From NCBI RefSeq assembly GCF_001625195.1, contig NC_054389.1, forward strand, positions 4,398,520-4,462,519: DNA of 64,000 nucleotides, written 5' to 3'. The first letter of the stretch is position 1. Each line of letters begins with the position of its first letter. The notes beneath the pieces are model-generated. The model saw only the letters and a program-made list of their open reading frames with translations, ran no database searches and was not told where the DNA came from. Below are positions 24,283-36,530 of this stretch, in pieces. Origin of the DNA: Drechmeria coniospora. Its lineage: Eukaryota; Ascomycota; Sordariomycetes; Hypocreales; Ophiocordycipitaceae. The translations under genes were made by a program, and so were the position numbers.

Positions 24283-25534
24283 TCACAGGCGGAGGTCGCC
24301 GTCGAAGCCCGAGTAGATCATCGGGTCGCCCATGCCCATCATCACGTCCGGGTTCGAGCTCGCGAGAAAGTCCTGCTTCAGGCCGTACGCCGGGTTCGCC
24401 ACGTCGACCGGCAGGGATCCGTGGTGGCGCATAAAGGCCATCACGTCGGCCCCCGGCGGCGGCGGCTGCGACTTGCCCTGCGGCACAAAGCTGGACCACG
24501 CCTGGAATTCCGGCAGCCCCTGCGAGTCGAGCTCCGTCGTCGGGCTCAGGTCCATGTCCATCGTCGACGTCGTGCCCGTGAAGCTCTGGGGCGAGAGCGT
24601 CAAGCTGCTGCTGGCGCCGCCGCCAAAGGCTTGCCGTCGGTAGTCGTGCGAGAGCATGCTCGCCCGCGGCTGCGTGTGCGTGTAGTCCTGCTCGCTGTCC
24701 GAGTGGTCCATCTCCGAGTGAGAGTCGCACCCTTCCTTCTGCTGGCCGTGCATGCCGGCGCCGGCCGCTTGGTTCTCCGTCCGAACCTGGCTCCAGAGTT
24801 GCCTCTGCAGCTCCCGCAGGTCCACGTCCGTCTCGGGGAACGACATCCGCACCGGAACCTCAATCTCGTTGTTCGGACGGATGCAGCCGAGCTTCTGCGC
24901 GATGTTGTGGATCACCGGCAACCCCCGATCGTTGAGTTCCGGCTCGGGCAGCTCCCACGACTGCGCGTTGCGAACCATCGAGTAGAGCTTGTGCACCGTC
25001 GCGATGAGGGCGAACTGCGTGTTCTCGAGAACCTCGGCGTACCTGGACTTGCGTCAACACCACCGCGACGACATCGCCCCATCAGAGGGCGCAGGGGACA
25101 CGAGGGGAGGACGGCGACGACGCACCCTTTCGGTAGCTGCTTGTAATCCACCTTCTTGCGGATCCCGGCCGTGCAGATCATGCCATCGTCCTTGCACCGC
25201 TTACACGGGAATTCGCCGTCACACTGCCGCGGCAAACGTTAGATTTCCTCGCTTTCGCCCTGCATCGACTGCCTCGCCGAGTTCCCACCTTGGTCTTCTT
25301 CATCCGACACCGCTCGCAAGCTTTCCACACCCGCTTGTGACGGCTGTCTATGCCGGCGGTCACGTTGAGCTGCTCGTGGTGGTGCACCGCCGCCGCGCTC
25401 GAGCTGGCTCGCTTGGCCGTTCGGTTCGCTGACTTGGTCGTCTTCTGGCCCGACGTCGACCCAGACGTGTTCTTCCTCGACAGGACGGCCTTGCCGTCCT
25501 CGGCCGGTGGTGAAGGTAAATTATGCGAAGCCAT
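24283..25534 (-). CDS. Zn2Cys6 binuclear cluster transcription factor
   Basis: Three exons: 25534-25289, 25223-25126, 25042-24283; product 367 aa. The DNA-binding cluster has the canonical spacing C-x2-C-x6-C-x5-C-x2-C-x6-C, with cysteines at residues 73, 76, 83, 89, 92 and 99. Intron 1 falls exactly between Lys82 and Cys83. A basic stretch (GIDSRHKR) precedes it and RKKVDYKQLPKGYAEVLE follows. The region with ENTQFALIATVHKLYSMVR and the segment ELNDRGLPVIHNIAQKLG look conserved and helical. The C-terminal third is Ser/Pro/Gln/Met-rich without domain features, as in an activation region. No fungal-specific middle homology domain is visible. The target genes are unknown; nothing nearby suggests a biosynthetic cluster. 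Confidence 0.92.
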
Positions 25535-28500
25535 GGTCGCTCCGATGACGGGACCGGTCGGCGGAAACGGGCACTTCCGGGCCAGCACCTGACGGGTCGG
25601 GGACGGTGAGCCGGGGGGGGGGGGGGAGGGGCAGAAGGGGAGAGAGACGTCGACGATGATGGGGCTCGGTTGTGGGCAGAGGCAGATGTCAAGTTGTCCC
25701 ACGCGGAGACGATATATCACCGTAGGTAGGCTCGGCTGTATGTTCGACGGACCCAGGCGTTGTGAGAAACGAGTGAGGAGCACGCTACGGGCATTCGATG
25801 CTTCGAGGATGGAAGTGTTATATACCGAGCAAGCACTAACGAGCGGGCCGGCCGTGGTCAATCAATGGCTGGCTGAGTCAATGGGCAAGAAGCAGCTTAA
25901 TAATGTGCTTGTATTGCACGCACAACGGCCCGTCCTTTGTTGTCCAAGCAGGGGGGGTTTGTCGATACGGCAAAACGTAACTAGGTGCAAGTAAGTAGCA
26001 GTACTCGGCGGGATGATGTGAGACTCGACGCCATCGATCCATCTGGTCTGTATCTGTACAGATACGGCTGGCGTATTCGTACGTATACAGCAAGTGCAAG
26101 TAGACCATAGGTACCGTGCCGTACTGTACGGTGCAGTGCTCGTACCGTACACGACATTATCACACCTCTGGGTTGGTTGGCTCGCCGCCTACCGCTGCAC
26201 ACATGGCAGGTTGGTGCACTATGATGCTAGCCTCTGCATGTGGCCGGTTGCAGGCCCAGGCTGGGGTGGAACCTTGGAGCTACTTTCGTAGCAAGTTCCA
26301 TACCAGTCCATTCCAGCTCAGCCAGGCCAGGTCGAGCGGAGGTGAAGGCGAAGGCGAGAGGGGGGTGTGGCACTATGAACGGCGCCAGTGTCGTCGAGAG
26401 TTTATTATGTCCGAAAGCGCGAGCGCCGACAGGGGATGGAGTGCTCGTATTCGTTGGGACTCGGGAGGGGAGTTGGTGGGCCCGCGGCCATTATTTGCTT
26501 TGCCGTCGCCGTCGCTGCCTCCAAACTCCGCCATCGCGTGGTTCGGACTTGGGAGATGCCGACTTTTCGATTTCCGCACGGTTAGTCAACTGTCAACTTG
26601 TCACGCCCTGGCTGCGCTGCACGGGAGGGGAGGGGGAGGGGGGGCAGCAGCTCGACGGCGGCCAAGACGCAGCACAAAGGTCCAGCCTTGAATCACCGTG
26701 ACCCCGACAATGGGTCATTCATGGTGAATGTGTGCATGGTGCATGTTGAACGATGAACGGACGGCGTACTCCATCACCCAAGTGCACACAGATGTCGAGT
26801 ATACTTGTTCCTACTCCGTTTGGTTGCATGAATGTATGCACATGCCGCATGTGTGGGCGTACTGTCAAAAAATGAGTTCAACCATAACCTATACTTGGCC
26901 GCTACCAACCGACGGTCAAGGCTAATTCATCGGCCCCATTGTGGAAAATGATGAAACCGTGCCCCGTAAGAGGATACTTGTCCTCTGTACGGAGTACATC
27001 GGACAGTTGCTTCAAAGCAGGAGGGTAGCCGCAACAGCGGCGCGTACACTTGCCATGGTAGCTCAAACCCATTTGCCAAGATGGAGCACTTGCACCAGAG
27101 GCAAAAGGTGGCTGACCTCAAACCTGCATAGGCACGGCATGGCTTTCTGGCTGGCAGAAAAGGCCGTAGTCCGTTGAGGGTTACCTCACAGAAGCCGTGC
27201 ACTGTACGTACTCGTGTGGCACACACATTTGGATGCATCATTATTCGGTAGCTGACGGTCGACATCTGCAAGTGCAGGCGGCAGCTGCACCATGTCGGAC
27301 GCTATGACGGGAGTTTGAGGAGAGGCCGGCTCGAAGAGGAATGAGGAGAAGAGGAGGGGGAGGAGGTCGAGGAGGAGGACGAGTTACGAGGAGGACGAGG
27401 AGGACGAGGAAGAGGAAGAGGAAGAGGGGTGCGAGAGTGAATGGAAAGCGGACAGCAAGAATCCTTGGTCGTCTGCAGCAGTATGGTATAGTGGCCGAAG
27501 GCTCCTTCTTTCTGACAACACTGGTGACTCCCCGCCGCCCCCAACCTACTTACTGGACGGTACCAAGTCCATGGTACAGCATGGTGGGTGTCTCGATACC
27601 TAGTACTACTCTACGTGACACTACAATTACATGTACATGTAGTCCACGTACGGGTTCTCAGTACACCAAGGGAACGCGTTTGGTGCCGGGATGTGCCAAT
27701 AATTTTCACATGTACTTACAAGCGCCTATACTATTTGTATCTCTTTCTGTACTTGGATAGCCTTTGATAGTGCCTTGAACGTATCACATCGGCGCACCTA
27801 CGGATGAGGCGTGGGCGGAGCCTCGATTTACCCAGATTTCATTCATCCATATCATCTCGACAAGATCGTTGGCGCGCACTGGCTTTGTCTCCCTGGCAAT
27901 GTCTAGTCTAGCACCTCATAACCTGGGCACAATTGCGTGACTGCTCGTGGGGTATGGTGCACGATGCAGTTGGGGTGCTTGTCAGTCAGCCATGGAGAAG
28001 GGTTCGGGCGACCGTTGCCGCTGCGCTGGCGATGTCTGCAGGTACCAACTTCACTTGGTTATTCTCCGCACCAAAAACCTAGTGCTGCATTGGCACTCGT
28101 AGCTTCGTTTGTCGGCGCTGAGATGGAAAGCTCATTCCGTGCCTGCACGTACCAACTCGGTGCCCACATGTACCACCAAGGCGCTCAAAGTATCACCAAT
28201 TGGGTCTTGGGTATGTGGGAACTGCCACGAGGGTGCATACAAGCACCGATGCAAGTGATAATCCCCGTGATACGAATCTGGTGCAGAGCACTCCCTGCTC
28301 CGTGCACTTGTACAAGTTACGGACGTGGCATATGAATACTATCCGTCGGCCATTTGTGCGTACGTACGGCAACTGCACGGCAAAGAGTCACCAACCCCAC
28401 AGACCAAACCAGAACTTGCTGCTGTACATGTAGGTGCAAGTTTGTATTCGCGAGTACGTGCAGCACATGTACGCCTACGGATGGTGCCGGCACGTCAAGT

Positions 28501-31500
28501 ACAGTATTGACTGGCGTGCGCGTCACACGCGGTGCAGGACAGGTACATGTGCATGCGCGTGCAATGCAAGAACGTGCACATGTGACTGATCCGGATCGCC
28601 ATTGACATAATGGATTCGGGTGCATCGGAGAATCGAGGATAAGCTGGCCATTATTTGAAGCTTCTTCCGCCGAATCAATGCGCACGTAGGTGTACGTGCA
28701 CATGTACATGCAGGCACATGTAAATGCGTGCGCGTGCTTGTCAACGCATGTACTTTGCAGGTTTTTTTTTGGCACGCACCATCCGATGATGGGACCGATG
28801 ACATCAGCGGAGACGGCTGCTGCTATCCTGTCGATTGTCAGCAGTGCACCTTTTGTCTGGCAGTTTTGAATGGCAGTTTTGTTAGAGCAGCTTGGATGCC
28901 CACTAATGGCCGAGAAACACCAAAAGAACCCAGGTCAGTTGCTGCTTCGTGTCGGGGAATTGACATGGCACGTTGCCATCAGCAAATATTTCGTAAATGC
29001 AGGCACACACTCTCCGACGAACAACTCGTTCGTACCCTCACGTTGCACGTCAAGCAAGATGCACAAAGAGACCGTACGAGCGAACCACGGACACGGCCGC
29101 TAGGTTCGAGAGCTGCTGCTAGTGGCGCCAAAGTAAGCATAGCAGCGTCATAACGTCTAGAACAAAGGCACCGAGTATGTACCTTCCATGGACTAAGTTC
29201 GGGGCAAGCCACGAGTCCGCCAAGGTCCCTCGCGTCAAACGTTATTCATCTTGGCCAGAAGCTCGCACACGTGTCTCTTTGAGCCTCTAACCGGATTTTA
29301 TACCCTCGCAAATCTTCTCCCGGAGTGGGTATGCGGACCGGACTGTAGGAGGATAGGGCCTCGTGCTATATTAGTCCCTGGTACTCCGAACCGCAAGCAC
29401 TTGTCGGTGTCGCATGTCACTGGTGGAGGTGCAGCAGGCGCCGCCACGGGCCTGTGACCCATCTCTCGCCGTCCCTTCGTCCGATAACACGCCGTGCGCA
29501 GAGCAGGCAGCACGTAACTAGCACAGTAATCAAGATAGCATCGAACGCAGCGGCCATCGTTTCTGTACGATGTGAGTGGATAGGCGGGAGAGCCGGGGAA
29601 AAATATGAAGAAAGAGGGCGGGAACCGTGGCGACGCTCCATGGCAGCGCCAACTCCAAACTCCAAAGTCCCGAATGCGACCCCGATCGGCAATGAAATGA
29701 GTTCTTAGCCATCGCCCCCAACGTCCGGGAATAAGGCCAAGTACGACCCCTGAGCGCCGTTTGTGGGTGCCTGTCCTTCGGGGTGGGGCGTCCATGGTCC
29801 TAGACCAAAGTTGGCCCTGTCGATCGGGGGACGGAGTTCGCATGTGGACAACGAGGACGGAGAACCGAGTACGGCACACGCAATGGTCACGATGTTGAGT
29901 CGCTCGGCTTGTCGCCCGTTCCGACTTTACCCGCCTACTAGACGTTCCTGCACTTGCTCCTCTGGCGGGCGGAGTCGCATCCAGCCACCCAGCGCGAAAG
30001 GGCCGTCTCCGTTCTCGATGCCTCCACCGAGCAACCTCGGGTTGGATGTGGATTGATGACAGTATCGAGCTTCCTGCCGTGGATCAGAAATAGTTTTTCC
30101 GCTGCGTTGCTGTCCTTTTCCCACCATTGCCGTTGGACCGGATTTTGTCCCAGCCCAACTCGGCACTTGTGCGATTAGTGTATGAATGGATCCAGGGACA
30201 CATTTCCTGGCCGCGTCCATGTACGTAGATTTGAAGGCGGCACCAAGCCGCCGAAAGAAACTCCACCGGACTTTCTGACCAAGGTGGCGGCGCTTCAGAC
30301 GCCGTCGGCGGCTTCACAAAGATGCGCCATACCCGTTAATAGGCCTGAGGGATATGCACGCGAGGGATGAGACTCCGTCGAGCTGACGGAGTGGCCGCCC
30401 GGTCGACCACCTTCGGGGACCGCGGCGTTTCGGACTCCGGACGCCGCCCGGCATCTTCCCGCTGGCGAATGGGCACTCATTCCCGTCGCCCTTGTTCGTC
30501 CACCATCATGTCTCATGCCTCGGCGCCATCAAGGAATCGAGTAGGGCTGACGGCAGCGTGCGGCAAATACCTTGCGCGTGACACTCGCCATTGTGCGAGA
30601 TGCCATTCGTACCAGGTAGATGGAGAACGAGCAGGTGGGCGCCAATCTGTAAAAGCACGTCAGTTGGCTGAGAAAGTCCGTTGGGAGGGGGCAATGAATG
30701 CTGCTCGTGCCGAACACCTTGCGCGTCCTTCCACAATGCCGGTGCTACTTGTTCCTAGCATCCTGATCGATTGGTTGCCGAGCCATGACTCAATGTTCCT
30801 GCCATCGTCATCCTTTTGCTTTTTCCTTCCCCTTCCCATTATTTTCTTGCGTCGCTCTTCTTTCCTTCTGTAGCATTCTTGGCGCATCGCTTCCGGCCTG
30901 CACACCCCCTCCATCTCTCTCCCCATCTCTCCCCCATCTCCGCGCATCTCCGGCCCTCCTCCATAGTCCTTCATTGGCTGGCGACAGAGGAGGGAGCGAT
31001 GGATGGCCCCAAGTGAGTGTGCGGAAGGCGAGACGGGACAGCATGTGGTGTGATGTCGCCTTCACTGACGTTGGCATTCGAACCGGGCTCAGATGGCGGA
31101 CGTGTTCGTACATGTGCGTAGGCACCAGTCCAGATATACTGGTACCACTATACAAGGAATCATTACTGCGTACCGGGTATTATGTATCTATGAGAACTTG
31201 ATTCTTCGGAAAATTGCGTCGCCGAAGGCCCTGTCCGGAATATTGCTCGCCGACGATCCGTCGAGCAATTGACCACCAAGCCGAGCCATGCTGCTGCCAG
31301 CCTGCCGCCAGCCTGCTCTCGCCGCCAGCCTGCTACCTGTTATTATCCCGCACTGCCAAAATAAATAAAAACCGCTCATGCTGTGACGGATACCGCACGG
31401 GGGCACAAAACAGATTCAGGCGAATATTTTCTGACGAGTGCGCCGGCAGTGTTCTGACGATGATGGATTCGACAATGCTTCGCAGCCGTATTCCCGAGCC

Positions 31501-33480
31501 ACCACCTCTGTGTTCTTCCACCATTCCATGCTGTCAGGCATGACCTGAGGCCTTGAATGCTCTGATCGGTTTTGGGCAGCAAATCATTCCAAACAACTCT
31601 GATACCTGATCTGAATGACAGGTTTCTAATCCCGCTTTCCGCTTTCCGTCCGTTGTTCATATCTGAAAATTTCGGCATCGTGGAGCATACCGCCATTGCT
31701 TATTATCGACACAATATCATTCCTAGTGTTTGCCAAAGGAATAAAACGCATCGCTCATATTCACGGCCGAACGAACTCATTGCCATGCAAAATTAAAAAA
31801 TAAGTAAAACCTTTTTTAACTTGAGAGGCCAACCAGGACACGGCGACCAATGCGCCTTGGTAGTCTGCAGGCTTGTGCCATTTCTCCAATTTCTTTTGTA
31901 CTATGGTCTTGAATATCAAGCCCTGAAGCCAGAGCGGCAGCCACTTGGCGCTGGTCGCTGCAGCTGTCGAGGTTCTCGAGTTATATCAAGATGATGAAAA
32001 AAAGCATTACATAAATCTATCAGCCGAAATCCAAACGAAAAATATTTCAGCAGAGCTTGGAGACCCCCGCAGTTTGGAGCACTTCCACATAACGACGGAG
32101 TAGCAAATGAGGGACAAAGTACGAGGAGCGTTGCACTGGGCCTGGTCACACGAAAGTAATGAGCTATTCGTACTCTCTGTGTGGGCTGGAAGAATGACCT
32201 GTCCAGCTTGTCGTTGCTGCAACGAACCGCTGGTTCCCATCCAAGAGGGGCGATGCGGAGGAATCTCTGCCGGCAACAGTAAACAAGTTCGAAACCTTGC
32301 CAGACCCAGGAAATGAAGTTGTAGCAGAATATGCATGCCTCTATTAGTGACTTCTGACAAGAGATTTGAGCCAATCGCGTCCAAAAGCACTGCAATCAAT
32401 ATGCCCTCAAGGACCCGATCAAATATGCAGTCGCGATTTGTAACCTTGCGGATACCGGGATTTATTCGCTCTTGGTTTCGTCTCAGAGAAACACCGCACG
32501 GACCTTGATATACCGCAACATCGAACCACGGTCGCAGAAACGGGACGCCAATGGAAGCAATGCATTACGCGAGCATGCAGTAGAGGCGTCGGTCACCACG
32601 CTCGAGTCGCGAGCTTATCTCTTCAATTGCAGCAAGCAGCTTGCTCAGCAGTTGCAAGTCCGCACCGTCATCAAAGTCAAATTCCTGCCAACTGTTCATT
32701 GTTTGAAGACAGCGGCCTTCCTCCCTAATTTTGGTCTGGCTCGCAACGACGAACGTCGTCACACGAAGCGGGGCCTCTATGAAGTCGTACGCCAAGACCT
32801 ATTTGTAGAATTTATTAGGGGTCCAGTATGCGTGGTGTGGGGCTGGCAATACTTGGATACTGCTTGTAATATGTTACTCTGGACAGTCGGAAGGTAAATA
32901 AATAGTTGTACATGGCAGCTACTTGCACTCCGTACTCCGTACGGAGTGATAAATAAGTGAACAGGCACGGAATTCTTGTAGGTGTACTTCTCACTTATTT
33001 AGTATTACTGTGGACGAACTGTACAGTAAGTAATACTCTGTACTCCGTAACGTGCCTGTAAATACTGCACCTGCACATGCTGTACCTTCGCCGCGCTTGT
33101 GTGTATGTCTTCAGAGTATTTTGAATGGTCACCTGATTTACTCGTAAACCCAAACCGTTTATCTCGCAACACTTGTACTCCCAAGTAAATTTGGTTGTTG
33201 TCTTTTCCCCCAATGCAGCCATCCCTTCCACGCGCCTCTGGACTCGGCTTGTTCATCAGTTGAAGCTTGCTATGACGTCAGTACAATCATCATCCTTACG
33301 TAATCGCCTTAATGGTCGTGAGTGTCAATCCGGCTTGTGGAAGGAGATCACGAGCTTGTCGACTTCTCAACCCCATCACTTGACCCTGCAGGCTTCATTT
33401 CTCCGTCTTCACCGTCGTATCGACCTCTCGTCTTGTTAAAGTTCCATTATTCTGCACCCGAACCCATCTGAGTTGACGCA
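25535..33480. other. 7.9-kb gene-free island, the largest in the window
   Basis: No supported gene. Left part (25.5-26.7 kb): TF promoter and G-rich runs. A purine-rich tract lies at 27304-27432. From 28.3 to 28.8 kb the DNA is rich in CATG/GTAC/TGCA palindromes. From about 31.2 to 33.4 kb the composition becomes clearly more A/T-rich than the rest of the window. TACTCCGTA words occur near 26990, 32932 and 33040. Frames such as 32472-32897 (+) and 31916-32395 (-) lack any recognised motif. Confidence 0.5.
27304..27432. repeat. Purine-only GA-rich tract with GAGGAC and GGAAGA units
   Basis: Nearly uninterrupted purines on the plus strand, with imperfect GAGGACGAG and GAAGAG repeats. Such tracts can form triplex DNA and often sit in promoters, but no gene adjoins. 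Confidence 0.75.
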
Positions 33481-34810
33481 ATGTCACAAACGAGCGGAGC
33501 TGCGCCAGACGACGTGGCCAGGTCTCGAAAGAGTCGCGCCATCAACTCAGTCACCAAACAAGCGCAGGAAGTCCTGTATGAATTGCCAATTGCGTTTCCG
33601 AATTTCCTTGCCACAGCTAACCTGACCCGACCCAGCAAAGAAGATTACGAAAAAGCCAGGAATGTCGCGTTTGCTGCGCTCAAGAGTCGAGCATACCTCT
33701 ACCCGATCAAGGCATCATCAACCCCCCCTGCTCGTTTTCAATGGCGCGTATACAAGTCTGACCGATGTTGCGCCAGGGTGTCGTATATTTCCTCACCCAC
33801 CGCTCACTATGGAAGCCCTTCACCTCTTGCCTTCTGCCGTATCTCACCCTCTCCGCCACCGTCATCGGCATCATGTTTGCCTTCACCTACATCCCGCAAC
33901 TGGCCGTCCTCGTCTTTGTCAACAGTCCCTTTGCCGTCATATCGACGGTGCTTCTCGTCTTGAACGAGTCCTCAGCAATAACAAACGTCGTCTCCCGCGT
34001 CTGGATACTGCATGACGCACTGCTTGATACCTTTGACGGCACACTCGTCGCTCGTGACGCAACCGCCGTCGTCAGGGAAGGGCGTGAGATTAAAGCAGGA
34101 AGCGATCCTCTGCAGCGACTGGGAAAAGTACTAAAGAGCCCCCTGGTAAAGTTGGGACCAAAGGCCGTGGTTCGCTACCTCATGTACCTACCCTTGAACT
34201 TCATCCCTGTTGTGGGCACCGTCATCTTCATCCTTCTCCAGGGTATGGTAGTCCGTCACCGGGGGATGATTCCACCTAGCTTCCGAGCACCATCTCGCTA
34301 ACGCCAATCTAGGTCGCAACCGGGGCAAACTTGTTCACAGTCGCGTATGATGTCTCCTCGCCTCCCGTTTCCTGAAACTTGAACAGACTGACGTGCCTCT
34401 CCCCAAAGTACTTTCAACTCAAGAAGTGGTCGAGCTCTCAGCGCTCAGATTGGCTTCATAAGCACACTGGCCCATACACATCGTATGTTCAGCACCCTTA
34501 TCTGGTCCGATTACACTCGACTGTCATGCTAGAGCGCCACCGGAGCCTGCCTCTCGCTTGCTAACTCCTCCCCTCAGCTTCGGCCTGGTGGCTACGCTCC
34601 TTGAGATGATCCCGCTCGCCTCCATGTTTTTCACCTACACGAACACGGGTAAGAGCCGTTTGATTCGCTTCATCGGCCATTCCCGTCGCTATTGCTGATG
34701 ATTCACTAGTCGGGGCGGCGCTATGGGCTGCGGATATCGAGGCGCTCAATACCTCCATGACACATGACACGGCGCCGAACCTGCGGGCGGCTGCGAAAAA
34801 GCTTGACTGA
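33481..34810 (+). CDS. EI24/Rrt8-LDS-like multi-pass membrane protein
   Basis: Six exons: 33481-33711, 33777-34242, 34313-34344, 34409-34482, 34578-34648, 34710-34810; product 324 aa and an exact frame throughout. After a soluble N-terminus comes YPIKGVVYFLTHRSLWKPF, then hydrophobic segments (LLPYLTLSATVIGIMFAFTY, LAVLVFVNSPFAVISTVLLV) and later LMYLPLNFIPVVGTVIFILL and GLVATLLEMIPLASMFF. The PLNFIPVVGT-type motif is typical of the EI24 superfamily, which in yeast includes Rrt8 and the LDS proteins of lipid droplets and the outer spore wall. The molecular function is unknown. Intron 1 (33712-33776, 65 bp) has a GC donor; a GT donor giving the same conserved junction is not available. Family assignment is from recall. 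Confidence 0.75.
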
Positions 34811-36530
34811 ACCTAGCTTGCCACCTCCACCGCGCCTGCATCTGCTCGGTGAGAAAGGAGCTGGCATGAATTGGGAAGGGGAGAGGCCTCATCGATAGTA
34901 ACACCTGGCCCGAAATGGATGACGTGTTTGTTCTCTAGGCGGAAACACCCATTTCAGGAAACGAGTGACTGCGAGGAGGCGAGGAAGCCCAAACCGGAAA
35001 CGAGTGAATGCTTCTGGCACGCTGCATGACCTCGCGAAATAGATGCCATGTCTTGATCGTACGAATTCAGCCAGTCGCCCTTGTCTCGTCGATGCCACAT
35101 GCAGGTTAACGGGGAGCCATTCGCCTGTTTGCTGCAGTCGAGCCGGTGGCAACAACGCACACGAACCGGTGACACGAACGTCGGTTCAATGCACCATGGA
35201 TCGGCTCGGGACCGGCGCGGCATGAATGGCTTCGTGCGACGGGCGCCCCAGCCACTTCGCACTCAATGTTGCCTTGTATCATCTCTCTCGCTGGGAGATC
35301 GTCAGTCAACAATGGGCATCGAACCAGGAGGAGCCTCAGTCGAGTTCGGCAATGGAGGACAGACGATGCAATATGGAGTCGCTCCTTCGCCAAATGATGG
35401 CTCCTATTGCACCATGAACACTTTCAGGAATAGACATGGATACGTCACGTCACACTGAACATATCATCCTCGGAGCAACGGGGAGAGCTGCCGAGCGCGA
35501 TCCATCCGGAAGGATACACATGTACTGAGTGTGTTTGATCGAGTGAGGCGTGAGGCGTCTGGGAAACGGACGGTGCAAGTTAAGTATCATCTGGATTGTA
35601 CTCAGCAGCGCGTCCCGATGAATATTTTGCACAAGCTCATGAACCAGGTCCACCGCAAGTAGCTGTGACACCGTTACAGGACAGGTCTCACACGAAAAGG
35701 GCATTGATGCTGGAGTGAAACGACGAGTGATGCTGAGCGAGACATGTCCGCAGCAGATAAACGAGCCATGTTCGTCTGGGGCAGCTACTTCTTACCCTCA
35801 CCCTCTCGGCGAGAGACATGAGCACCCTGTTCAGCCTTCGTTTCGCCCACGGACCGACAACACGCAGTTCAGTTGAGCCGCTCCAGGTGATACCATCAAA
35901 ATCGAAGATTCCCTTCATTTCCCCTGCCGGCACGTTCGGCAGTAATATTGGTGTTGCGCTGGTTGAAGCGAGCTGGAGGCAGCAAACAGCAGAGACGAAG
36001 GAGGGAGACGGAAAGGAATGGATAGGTAGCAAGGCGGGCTCGTGCCGCCACAAGCTGACTATGATTTAAACTTATGCCGCAATCAAGCCGACATCTGCAT
36101 CACGACTGCCTCGCCATGCTCCTGCCTTTTCATTAGCTGGTGATGCCTGCGTCTTGCCCTCCCCACCTCCCCCCCTGGACGCCTTCTTCGCCTGCTATGT
36201 TCTTCCCATCGCCATCAGCCGCATATGTCTTCTTCTTTATTCCTATCCTATTCCTGTCTTTCTGCACACTGCCTACTTTTGTGCTTTACCTCTTACCTGA
36301 GAGACGATCTCTCTCTCGCAACATCTTACGCGACCGAGCGGCGGCCGCTTCATTGCTTGCTCTCTTTCCGTCGGGTCCAGGCATTGTTATATCCTCGAAA
36401 CCTTTGGATATCCGTCCTCAATACTATCCACCTATTCATCGAGAGCAGGCAAGTATTCGCACCAGTTCCAAGACAAAATGTGATGAAATGAATGTTAATA
36501 TTTGTCAGCACTTCTATTGTAACTTGCATC
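34811..36530. other. Intergenic region, no supported gene
   Basis: No repeats of note and no TACTCCGTA word noticed. A minus-strand frame at 36053-35688 contains a short DFDG sequence but no further haloacid-dehalogenase motifs. The last 500 bp is pyrimidine-rich and probably the leader and promoter of the mucin gene. Confidence 0.5.

Noticed and set aside
29417..29562. Possible minus-strand micro-protein of about 46 residues with one hydrophobic segment
   Set aside because: Too short to judge, no conserved context or promoter, and similar frames are expected by chance in 8 kb of gene-free DNA.
31040..31150. A TTCGAAT box resembling a tRNA T-loop on the minus strand
   Set aside because: The flanking bases do not form a T-stem and no anticodon or acceptor stem can be drawn. 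Other TTCGA words (for example near 47270) fail in the same way.
32472..32897. Plus-strand 141-codon frame in the AT-rich zone
   Set aside because: No recognisable domain, and overlapping minus-strand frames are equally plausible. More likely part of decayed sequence.
35688..36053. Minus-strand frame with a DFDG sequence suggesting a HAD phosphatase
   Set aside because: Only one short motif, without the later Thr/Ser, Lys and Asp-Asp motifs of the superfamily and without splice sites that would extend it.
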